Source: Candidatus Woesearchaeota archaeon
Lineage (GTDB): Archaea; Nanobdellota; Nanobdellia; Woesearchaeales; PXDW01
Reading direction: 5' to 3'
Assembly (NCBI GenBank): GCA_003564925.1
Contig: PXDW01000071.1
Coordinates: 1-9,211 of the forward strand
DNA: 9,211 nucleotides
The stretch's first letter is position 1. Each line of letters starts with the position of its first letter. The position numbers and the translations under genes are program-made. The notes under the pieces were generated by a model. It was not told the DNA's origin and did no database searches. It was given only the letters and a program-made list of their open reading frames with translations. This document shows positions 1 to 6,787 of this stretch, piece after piece.

Positions 1-75
1 AAAGATTTTAATATCATTATTCATTCTCATAAAAAAGTAGCAGACAATAAAAACTTATTTAGAAACAATATTTAA
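1..75 (+). CDS. Possible 3' end of an upstream gene (24 codons, partial)
   Basis: Frame 1 is open from the window edge to a TAA at 73-75 and would encode a tail ending 'NKNLFRNNI'. The other two plus-strand frames close quickly. The stretch is too short for any family call. An alternative is a gene on the opposite strand starting with ATG at 30 (first residues MRMNNDIKIF) and leaving the window to the left; the sequence does not decide between the two. Confidence is therefore low. Confidence 0.3.
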   Translation, partial: KDFNIIIHSHKKVADNKNLFRNNI

Positions 76-78
76 AAA
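69..78 (+). promoter_or_regulatory. Candidate TATA box for the 127-762 gene
   Basis: TATTTAAAAA is followed by a possible transcription start near base 100 if the usual archaeal spacing of about 26 bases applies. This would leave a leader of about 27 bases that contains the AAGGTG element at 116-121. Two other AT-rich candidates, at 88-95 and 102-109, cannot be excluded; the one at 102-109 would place the transcription start at or just inside the gene. Confidence 0.3.
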
Positions 79-115
79 CAGCGATATTATATTAAAATAG
101 ATATATAAATCTTAT

Positions 116-121
116 AAGGTG
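116..121 (+). promoter_or_regulatory. Shine-Dalgarno-like site AAGGTG
   Basis: AAGGTG lies five bases before the ATG at 127 and matches part of the archaeal anti-SD complement GGAGGTGAT. It is the only convincing ribosome binding site in the window and supports the choice of the 127 start. The other plus-strand genes have no such element. Confidence 0.45.
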
Positions 122-126
122 TTGAT

Positions 127-762
127 ATGGGTTCTTTTTTAATACAAGGCATAGAGATAAAGTGGCTGGGCCATGCAGGCTTTGAGTTTAAGAGTGACAA
201 GAACATATTTATAGATCCTTTTCAGATAAATACTCAAGATAAGGCAGATGTTATTCTAATAACTCACAGCCATTATGATCATTGCAGTATACAAGACATT
301 AAAAAGATTATAAAGCCCGAAACAATAATATTAACTGTAGCGGACTGCCAAAGCAAGCTTTCTGCAATAGCCCATGAAGTAAAAAGTATAACTCTTGTCA
401 AGCCAGGAGACAAGCTAAAAACAAGCGCTTTGGATTTAGAAGTTGTTCCTGCATATAATATTGGAAAAATTTTTCATCCCAAAGACCAGGAATGGGTAGG
501 TTTTATAGCAACATTGAAAAATGTTAGAATATATCATGCAGGAGATTCTGATTTAATACCTGAAATAGAAAACATAAAAGCTGATATAGCTATACTTCCA
601 GTAGGAGGAACTTATACTATGAATGCTGAGGAGGCGTCAAGAGCATGCCAAAAAATAAAACCTAAAATTGCAATACCTATGCATTATGGTTCTGTTGCAG
701 GAAGCGATGCCGATGCAGAAAAGTTCAAAAAACTATGTAATTGTGAAGTTAGAGTTCTTTAG
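127..762 (+). CDS. Metallo-beta-lactamase-fold metal-dependent hydrolase, UPF0173 type
   Basis: This 211-residue protein has the full layout of the small UPF0173 group of MBL-fold hydrolases. It opens with a 'KWLGHAGFEF' strand (His16) and 'IFIDPF' (28-32). It then shows the metal-binding signature H47-S-H49-Y-D51-H52, a 'HAGDSD' segment with Asp140 that normally bridges the two metals, and a late metal ligand in 'IPMHYG' (His186). These residues predict a cytoplasmic, probably two-metal enzyme with an intact active site. The substrate is unknown; relatives are annotated as general metal-dependent hydrolases or compared with lactonases such as UlaG. No signal peptide is visible. The start at 127 is supported by AAGGTG at 116-121 and by the lack of an earlier in-frame ATG. 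The next gene begins 55 bases downstream with its own TATA-like element, so co-transcription is not needed. I am confident of the family, not of the reaction. Confidence 0.9.
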   Translation: MGSFLIQGIEIKWLGHAGFEFKSDKNIFIDPFQINTQDKADVILITHSHYDHCSIQDIKKIIKPETIILTVADCQSKLSAIAHEVKSITLVKPGDKLKTSALDLEVVPAYNIGKIFHPKDQEWVGFIATLKNVRIYHAGDSDLIPEIENIKADIAILPVGGTYTMNAEEASRACQKIKPKIAIPMHYGSVAGSDADAEKFKKLCNCEVRVL

Positions 763-787
763 ATTATCTAAATTTAAAAACAAAAAT

Positions 788-795
788 TTTATATA
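788..795 (+). promoter_or_regulatory. TATA box of the surface glycosidase gene
   Basis: TTTATATA is centred about 26 bases before the ATG at 818. That is the standard archaeal distance from TATA box to transcription start, so the mRNA would begin at or next to the start codon (leaderless). No Shine-Dalgarno sequence lies between box and ATG, which fits. The element also argues that translation starts at 818 and not at the upstream in-frame ATG at 668. Confidence 0.55.
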
Positions 796-817
796 TCTTA
801 TAAATAAATTCCATTAT

Positions 818-3800
818 ATGTTCAAAAAGAGGAAGGCCCAAATTAGCTTATTTCTAGTATTGGGAATAATAATATTAATTATCTTCTCAGTGTTTTTTTA
901 TTTATCTTTTACTCCTCAGATACCAGAGGAAGGAGTTGTTATAAAGCTTGAGAGTTCTGTAGAATTAAAAGAATATGTGTCCTCTTGTCTGAGAGATGTT
1001 GTTAATAATAATGTTAATAGGTATGGGGTTAAAGAGGAAGTTTTGAAAAACGCCATAAATATAGATATTAAGAGATGCGTTAATGATTTTTTTTCTTTTA
1101 AAAGGCAGGGATATGAAGTTAATTATGGTAATCCTATAGCAGACGTTCATATAACTGATACAACAATAACAACTTACTTAAATTATCCAATAGAGCTTGA
1201 AAAGGAAAATTACTTGTTTAGGGAGGAAAATTTCATTTATATTTTAGACAGAAAATCAAATATTAGGCTTCCTGTTGATTCAAATGGAGTTACTCTGAGG
1301 GCAGTAACAATAACTTCTCCTGATGGAAGAGCCGAATTGATTATTCCTTCAGGAACAAGAGTAACTAAACCTGATTTGGCGATAAGTATTAATGACAATA
1401 CCTATAATAGTCAAAAGTTTGGATTAATGTCATCTATAATATATCAGTTTGAACCTTCTGGAATGAGTTTCAGTCCCCCAGCCATCTTAAGGATTTCATA
1501 TGAAGATTCCTGGTTTCCAAAAGATTTTGATGAGTCTAAATTGAAGGTTGTTTATTTCGACTCAAATGAAGAGAGATTTATAAGTCTCCCTAGCGATATT
1601 GACACAAGAAACAACAGGATAACAGCCACAGTATCTCACTTTACTAATTTTACAATAGCACAATGTGAATGTTTCGATTTAGTCAAAGCAAGGTCAGAAC
1701 TTTCTGATAAGGTTGTAAAAACTTTAGAGGAAAGCCAAGGCATGGAAGGAGGAAAAAATACTTATGAGTTCTCAGTCCCTCCTGGAGATTATTATTTGGC
1801 TGCATTGAGTTCTCAGACAGAACACAAAAGTTTTGTTGTAATAGATTCTTTCGAGATTAACGGGCAAGAGCAGGAAGGCTGGGCCGGGCTAAATGATGAA
1901 GAAAGCTTTTTTTTCATAAAATCTTTTCCATGTGGTGAAGGGGAAACTAAAGCGGATAGAGAAGTTAGAGAACATATGTCAGATGTAGAGGACCAAAAAG
2001 ATTCATATGAACAAGATTCTGTTGATGAAAAAACACCCGAAGATGAAATTCAATGCGAAACAAACTCTGATTGCCAGCCTTTCTTAACATCCTGCGATCC
2101 TGGAGGATATCCGCGGTCTGCCTGTGTAAACAATATATGCAAATTTGTCTGTGTTTATGATGAATGTGAGCAGGATGAAGACTGTGAAGAAGGATATTTT
2201 TGCAGTATTGATGAAAAGAGATGTATTTTAGAAATAGAGGAAGAACCGGATGAAGATGAAGAAGAGGAAATAGAGGAAGAACCGGATGAAGATGAAGAAG
2301 AGGAAATAGAGGAAGAACCGGATGAAGATGAAGAAGAGGAAATAGAGGAAGAACCGGATGAAGATGATGAATCACTTTGCCATGTTAAGCTGGTTTTGTC
2401 TCATCAAAGCCCAACCACACAAATATATGTACTGGATGATGGGTTTTCTGTTCCCAGGGCATGCTCTTATCCCATTGGAGAATGTTCTATTGAATATATA
2501 GATTCGTTAGAACCTGTACAGACATTTTCTTTTAGTGAATTGAATGTTGAAACTGCTAATCATCAAGTTTGCAGTCATGGTTCAGACCATTATTATGTTA
2601 ATTATAGATGTCAATTAAAAATGGTTCTAGATGTTCAGCAATCAGGAACTTATTGTTTATTGTTAGAAGGACCTGAAGGCAGATATTTAGTTGAGGCAGA
2701 ACAACATAATGAAAGAGCAATGTTTGAAATAGAGGGAAATCCAGGAAGTGAACATGTTTGGATGGATGAAGGAATCCAAAATGAAAATTATAATAGGATA
2801 GTAATACCTAATTCCTATGAGCTTGAACAAGGTCCAAATAGGGCTGTTTTTAGCCCTACATGCGACGGAGAAACAGTTCATTTAACTCATGAATATGATA
2901 GCGCAAGCCCTTGTGGAGGAAGCTTGCACATATCAAAAATTCACTTGGCTGCTCCAGCAGGCTCATCAACCACATATTCAAATATTAACTCCCAATATTT
3001 TGAAGAACCAAATGAAGATGAGGACACAGGAATGCATAGTATAACTGGCCATGTAATTTATCAAAGTTCAAAAACATTTATGGAGCAAAACGGAGTAGTC
3101 TCAATGGAAGCAGAACATTATACTTCACAAAACGGTTATTCGGTAGTTTCTAATAATGAGGCATCAGGTGGAAAAGTAATGCAAGTTGGAGCTAGCGGAA
3201 ATTTGAATTTTGATTTTGAGGTTAATCAAGGGGGCACATGGTATTTTTGGGTTAGAACGTATGCTGATGCTCATGATAACAATGGTTTACATCTTTCTTT
3301 AAATGGAAAAAGATTAACTGCACCTTCTTCACATTCGTTGGCAGGAACATCTGACATATATTTGATAAAAGGATCATGGAGCTGGGAGCCTAGATGGCAG
3401 AAAGGAGAGCAACACGCTGGTCCTGTAACTATTGAATTAACACCTGGAAAACATAGATTAACAATTTCAAAAAGAAAAATAGAAAGGCCTCTCATTGATA
3501 AAATTGTTTTAACTAAGAGTAGCCAGCCCCCGTCCGGATTCGGCCCAAGTGAAACTGTTTCAAGTTCAAGTCAATTAGCAGGAACCCAATATGCTTCTGG
3601 ACATGGAGAGTCATTGCCAGTAGAAGAGCAAAAAATACTTCCAATTCCAAAATGTATTATTGGCAAGGAAATAGAAAATGTGTGTGATTGTTTTGGAAAT
3701 TACTATGAAAATTGCCCTCAGGAAGAAAACTGTGTATGCCTTGAAAATGGTGCTGATTGCGGCATAACATTTGAAGATGACGATTTAATAGATAGAGATG

Positions 3801-4885
3801 GAAACATTATAAATGAAGATAGATCCCCTGGCTATACGATCGGTGTTCATTATTATCCTTGGTGGGACGTTAATGAGCATTGGTCGAGAGGATATTTCAG
3901 AGAACCTTATCTGGGATTATATGATAGCGGAAGCAAGTTTATTGCAGAACAACATATAAAGGATGCAGTTAAATATGGTGTAAATGTTTTTGCTGTTGAA
4001 TATTATCCCAATGCTTGGATAGATAATAAGATACAATCTGGTTTACTAAGAGCTGATAACCTTAACAGAATAAGATTCGCAATGTTTTATGACACATTTA
4101 TAAGGTTTGGAACTGGTTTAGGAAAAAACATGCCATATGATTTTAGAGACCCCGATATTTATAATGCATTTGTCTCAGACATTATAGGGATTTCAGAAAA
4201 TTATTTTGACCATCAATACTATTATAAAATTGATGGAAAACCTGTCATATGGATATATATAACTAGGGAATTTATAGGACCTTTTGGAGATGCGGTGAAT
4301 GAGGTTAGACAAAAACTTAATGGAAATATATACATAATTGCAGACCATATCTGGTGGAATGGCGAGAATTATAAAGGCAGAAATCTCTATGATTCTATGG
4401 ATGTTTTTGATGCAGTAAGCTCTTATAGTATGCTTTATGAGGCTAAATCAAAAGAACCCAATTGTAATACTGTTGGAAAATTTGCCTCTTGCTTAGAACC
4501 TGAATATATGAAATGGAAGCAAGCAGCATTGAGCAAAAACATAGACTTCCATCCTGGAATATTCCCTTCTTATAATGATTATCATCATGATATTGATATC
4601 GGGCACACGCCTAAAAAAATAGATTCAACAAGTAAACAGGATTTCATAGAAATGTTGGAGATGTCTAAAAGAACATCTACAGATTCAAACATAATATGGA
4701 TAACTTCTTGGAATGAATGGCATGAAGGGACTACAATAGAGCCAACTATGTCTCCAGATGAAACAATACCGTCAAAACACTGCAATTATCTTGAAAATTA
4801 CCAGAATCTTCAAAAATGCCCAAGATACCCTAATGGATATTATTATTATGATTATCTTTATGCTATCAAAGAAACATTTGGATAA
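818..4885 (+). CDS. Membrane-anchored modular surface protein with CBM-like and GH99-like glycoside hydrolase domains
   Basis: This 1355-residue protein is predicted to be anchored by its N-terminus with the rest outside the cell. Residues 3-8 are basic (KKRKAQ), followed by a hydrophobic helix (about 9-30) resembling a class III signal. Residues 35-150 resemble an N-terminal module frequent in DPANN surface proteins (Cys57, Cys87, 'NYPIEL'). Residues 158-282 look like a ZU5-like beta domain ending in 'VSHFTNF'. Ten cysteines fall in 413-469, then an acidic repeat linker at 472-517. Residues 520-735 are unassigned. Residues 757-900 resemble a CBM6/35 or GH115-C-terminal type domain ('MEAEHY', 'WYFWVRTY', 'IDKIVLT'). 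Seven cysteines lie in 946-981. Residues 1005-1355 are GH99-like: 'VHYYPWW' near the start and 'WNEWHEGTTIEP' near the end, with Glu1300 and Glu1303 at the positions of the two GH99 catalytic acids. The known GH99 activity is endo-alpha-mannosidase/mannanase; cleavage of host or biofilm glycans is inference. The start is set by the TATA box at 788. There is no C-terminal anchor. Confidence 0.88.
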   Translation: MFKKRKAQISLFLVLGIIILIIFSVFFYLSFTPQIPEEGVVIKLESSVELKEYVSSCLRDVVNNNVNRYGVKEEVLKNAINIDIKRCVNDFFSFKRQGYEVNYGNPIADVHITDTTITTYLNYPIELEKENYLFREENFIYILDRKSNIRLPVDSNGVTLRAVTITSPDGRAELIIPSGTRVTKPDLAISINDNTYNSQKFGLMSSIIYQFEPSGMSFSPPAILRISYEDSWFPKDFDESKLKVVYFDSNEERFISLPSDIDTRNNRITATVSHFTNFTIAQCECFDLVKARSELSDKVVKTLEESQGMEGGKNTYEFSVPPGDYYLAALSSQTEHKSFVVIDSFEINGQEQEGWAGLNDEESFFFIKSFPCGEGETKADREVREHMSDVEDQKDSYEQDSVDEKTPEDEIQCETNSDCQPFLTSCDPGGYPRSACVNNICKFVCVYDECEQDEDCEEGYFCSIDEKRCILEIEEEPDEDEEEEIEEEPDEDEEEEIEEEPDEDEEEEIEEEPDEDDESLCHVKLVLSHQSPTTQIYVLDDGFSVPRACSYPIGECSIEYIDSLEPVQTFSFSELNVETANHQVCSHGSDHYYVNYRCQLKMVLDVQQSGTYCLLLEGPEGRYLVEAEQHNERAMFEIEGNPGSEHVWMDEGIQNENYNRIVIPNSYELEQGPNRAVFSPTCDGETVHLTHEYDSASPCGGSLHISKIHLAAPAGSSTTYSNINSQYFEEPNEDEDTGMHSITGHVIYQSSKTFMEQNGVVSMEAEHYTSQNGYSVVSNNEASGGKVMQVGASGNLNFDFEVNQGGTWYFWVRTYADAHDNNGLHLSLNGKRLTAPSSHSLAGTSDIYLIKGSWSWEPRWQKGEQHAGPVTIELTPGKHRLTISKRKIERPLIDKIVLTKSSQPPSGFGPSETVSSSSQLAGTQYASGHGESLPVEEQKILPIPKCIIGKEIENVCDCFGNYYENCPQEENCVCLENGADCGITFEDDDLIDRDGNIINEDRSPGYTIGVHYYPWWDVNEHWSRGYFREPYLGLYDSGSKFIAEQHIKDAVKYGVNVFAVEYYPNAWIDNKIQSGLLRADNLNRIRFAMFYDTFIRFGTGLGKNMPYDFRDPDIYNAFVSDIIGISENYFDHQYYYKIDGKPVIWIYITREFIGPFGDAVNEVRQKLNGNIYIIADHIWWNGENYKGRNLYDSMDVFDAVSSYSMLYEAKSKEPNCNTVGKFASCLEPEYMKWKQAALSKNIDFHPGIFPSYNDYHHDIDIGHTPKKIDSTSKQDFIEMLEMSKRTSTDSNIIWITSWNEWHEGTTIEPTMSPDETIPSKHCNYLENYQNLQKCPRYPNGYYYYDYLYAIKETFG
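2231..2367 (+). repeat. 36-bp in-frame tandem repeat, about 3.8 copies
   Basis: The unit begins GAAATAGAGGAAGAACCGGA and is 36 bases long. Copies start at 2231, 2267, 2303 and 2339. The first three are identical and the fourth matches for 29 bases before diverging. Each unit encodes the acidic 12-mer EIEEEPDEDEEE, forming a highly charged, probably extended linker (residues 472-517) between the first cysteine-rich segment and the unassigned region. Perfect identity at the DNA level points to recent expansion by slippage or unequal recombination, so copy number probably varies between strains. Confidence 0.97.
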
Positions 4886-4919
4886 TGAGGGATGAGCCAT
4901 AATTAGATAATTAGTAATA

Positions 4920-4927
4920 TTTATATA
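4920..4927 (+). promoter_or_regulatory. TATA box of aspS
   Basis: TTTATATA, identical to the element before the surface protein gene, sits in the 69-base gap before aspS. With the usual archaeal spacing, transcription would start near 4950, giving a leader of about five bases with no ribosome binding site. Confidence 0.55.
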
Positions 4928-4954
4928 CAATTTACTTATTCTAATAAAATAGAT

Positions 4955-6730
4955 ATGTTAAGAACAAATACATGCGGAGAGCTTACAAAGAATCATCTAA
5001 ATAAGAAAGTTGCTTTAACTGGCTGGGTCAAGACAAGAAGAGACCATGGTGGAGTTATATTCATAGACTTAAGAGACCGATATGGAATAACTCAGATAGT
5101 TTTTGACCCTTCTCATGAAAAAACCTCTCATAAGGAAGCAGATAAGCTTAGAAGAGAGGATGTGATATTAGTTAAAGGCAAAGTTAGAAACAGAAAGAAG
5201 GGCATGGTAAATAAAAAATTAGGAACTGGTGAGATTGAGATAATATCTGATTCTCTTAATATATTAAATAAGAGTGAAGTTCCACCTATAGAAATAGATG
5301 ACAGGAAGATAGCAACAAACGAGGACTTAAGATTACAATATAGGTATCTTGACTTAAGAAGACCCATGATGCAGCGCAATCTACAAATAAGACACAAGAT
5401 TGCCCAGGCAGCCAGAGAACATTTAAACTCCCAGGATTTTTTGGAAATAGAAACTCCTATGCTTGTAAGAAATACTCCTGAAGGTGCACGTGATTATATA
5501 GTTCCAAGCAGAGTTAATCCCGGAAAGTTTTACAGCCTTCCACAATCTCCACAGCTTTATAAGCAAATACTTATGGTTTCAGGATGCGATCGATATTTTC
5601 AGATAGCAAGATGCTTAAGAGATGAAGATTTAAGAGCAGACAGACAGCCTGAACATACACAGATAGATTTAGAGATGAGCTTTATTGAAGAGGATGATAT
5701 ATATGATATTATAGATGGGCTTTTTAAGCATATTTTTAAGAAGGCAAAAAATATAGAATTAAAAACGCCTTTCCCAAGGATCACATATAAAGAATCAATG
5801 GAAAAATACGGCTCTGACAAGCCTGATTTAAGATACGGGTTAGAGCTTGTAGATGTTTCTGATATTGTGAAAAAATCAGATTTTGGAGTTTTTAAAGATG
5901 TTATAAAGAAAGGCGGAATAGTTAAATGCATCAACCCAAAAAAAGATTTAGGGAGAAAGGAAATAGATGATTTGATTAATTTTTCAATCAATAATGGGGC
6001 AAAAGGCATGGCATGGATGCGGGTTGAAAAAAACAGATTAGAAAGTAATATAGCAAAATTTTTTCCAGATAAAGTTCAGAAAGAACTGCTGAATAAGACA
6101 AAAGCCACTTCAGGAGTGCTTATGTTTATAGCTGATAAGAAAAGCAAATGCAATGAAATATTAGATAAGCTGAGAAGGGAACTTGCATCAAGGTTAAACC
6201 TAATAAAAGAAGACGATTTTAAATTTGTATGGATAACTGATTTTCCATTATTTGAATGGGATGATGAAAATGATGTATGGGCTCCAGCCCACCATATGTT
6301 TACAATGCCTAAAGAAGAATTCATAGGAAAATTAGGAAAAGATCCTTCTAAAGTAATTGCCACTTGTTATGATATCACTCTAAATGGGATAGAGCTTGGA
6401 TCCGGAAGCATAAGAATTCATAAGCCCGAAATACAGGAAGAAGTAATGAAGGTTATAGGCTTAGATAAAAAAGAAGCTGAGCGAAAGTTCGGTTTCCTGC
6501 TGGAAGCCTTTAAATATGGGGCTCCACCTCACGGAGGAATAGGGATCGGATTAGACAGGGTTGTTGCTTTGTCTCTCGGATTTAATGATATAAGGGAAGT
6601 GATAGCTTTTCCAAAAAATAAGGCTGCCCAAAATCCTATGGACGGCTCTCCAAGTGAAGTAGATAATTTTTTATTGAAGGATCTGCATATAAAAACAGAT
6701 ATTAAAAAAGTAAACCAAAAAAATAAATAA
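4955..6730 (+). CDS. aspS: Aspartyl-tRNA synthetase, bacterial type with GAD domain, probably non-discriminating
   Basis: The 591-residue product attaches aspartate to tRNA(Asp) in the cytoplasm. Length and order match bacterial-type AspRS (about 590 residues), not the shorter archaeal/eukaryotic type of about 430-440. The N-terminal OB-fold anticodon-binding domain (about 1-110) contains 'GWVKTRRDHGG'. The class II catalytic core shows 'TPEGARDY', 'LPQSPQLYKQ', motif 2 with R222-D-E and 'DLRADRQPEHTQIDLEMSF', then a GAD insertion (about 285-410), and motif 3 'GAPPHGGIGIGLDR' ending at Arg535. All expected catalytic motifs are present. His31 corresponds to the His31 that, in Pseudomonas AspRS, is tied to acceptance of tRNA(Asn); E. 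coli, a discriminating enzyme, has Leu there. Together with gatB downstream, this suggests the enzyme also makes Asp-tRNA(Asn) for transamidation. ATG 4955 is chosen because the protein aligns with relatives from residue 1. A bacterial-type enzyme in an archaeon implies ancient transfer. Confidence 0.96.
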   Translation: MLRTNTCGELTKNHLNKKVALTGWVKTRRDHGGVIFIDLRDRYGITQIVFDPSHEKTSHKEADKLRREDVILVKGKVRNRKKGMVNKKLGTGEIEIISDSLNILNKSEVPPIEIDDRKIATNEDLRLQYRYLDLRRPMMQRNLQIRHKIAQAAREHLNSQDFLEIETPMLVRNTPEGARDYIVPSRVNPGKFYSLPQSPQLYKQILMVSGCDRYFQIARCLRDEDLRADRQPEHTQIDLEMSFIEEDDIYDIIDGLFKHIFKKAKNIELKTPFPRITYKESMEKYGSDKPDLRYGLELVDVSDIVKKSDFGVFKDVIKKGGIVKCINPKKDLGRKEIDDLINFSINNGAKGMAWMRVEKNRLESNIAKFFPDKVQKELLNKTKATSGVLMFIADKKSKCNEILDKLRRELASRLNLIKEDDFKFVWITDFPLFEWDDENDVWAPAHHMFTMPKEEFIGKLGKDPSKVIATCYDITLNGIELGSGSIRIHKPEIQEEVMKVIGLDKKEAERKFGFLLEAFKYGAPPHGGIGIGLDRVVALSLGFNDIREVIAFPKNKAAQNPMDGSPSEVDNFLLKDLHIKTDIKKVNQKNK

Positions 6731-6743
6731 GACAGTTGTAGAA

Positions 6744-6750
6744 TTTTTTT
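6744..6750 (+). terminator. Oligo-T terminator candidate after aspS
   Basis: A run of seven T residues begins 14 bases after the aspS stop codon, without a clear preceding hairpin. Archaeal RNA polymerase can terminate at such T-tracts in the non-template strand. It sits between aspS and the next gene's start, so it could separate the two transcripts. Confidence 0.4.
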
Positions 6751-6756
6751 CTTTGA

Positions 6757-6764
6757 TTTAATCA
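6757..6764 (+). promoter_or_regulatory. Weak TATA-like element before TYW3 gene
   Basis: TTTAATCA is centred about 27 bases before the ATG at 6788, the right distance for a leaderless transcript, but the sequence is a poor TATA box. It follows the T-run at 6744-6750, which would fit a terminator followed by a new promoter. Confidence 0.25.
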
Positions 6765-6787
6765 TAATAAAATTTAGTATAAACCAA

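Noticed and set aside
668..817. A 50-codon N-terminal extension of the surface protein starting at ATG 668
   Set aside because: It overlaps the end of the MBL-fold hydrolase gene in another frame, has no protein-like character, and would bury the basic-plus-hydrophobic anchor. A TATA box at 788 sits exactly right for ATG 818.
2231..2367. Possible CRISPR array because of the 36-base period
   Set aside because: The copies are directly abutting with no spacers, and they stay in frame within a long coding sequence.
1965..2375. A 136-residue minus-strand reading frame with repeated HLHPVLPLFPL
   Set aside because: It is the antisense of the acidic tandem repeat and flanking coding sequence. Its low-complexity content follows entirely from the plus-strand repeat.
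818..4885. Recent horizontal transfer of the surface protein gene from bacteria
   Set aside because: By eye its AT-richness and codon choice (AGA/AGG, ATA, TTA) match its neighbours, and its N-terminal module looks DPANN-specific. Only the GH99-like and CBM-like domains may be of older bacterial origin.
4886..4954. A hairpin terminator or small RNA between the surface protein gene and aspS
   Set aside because: Only short AT-rich direct repeats of ATTAG are seen, with no stable stem and no T-run; the gap is adequately explained by the aspS promoter.
5599..6009. Minus-strand frames of about 90-136 codons opposite aspS
   Set aside because: They are rich in Ser, Leu, Phe and Ile as expected for the reverse of an AT-rich, Lys/Glu-rich gene, and aspS is unambiguous over the whole stretch.
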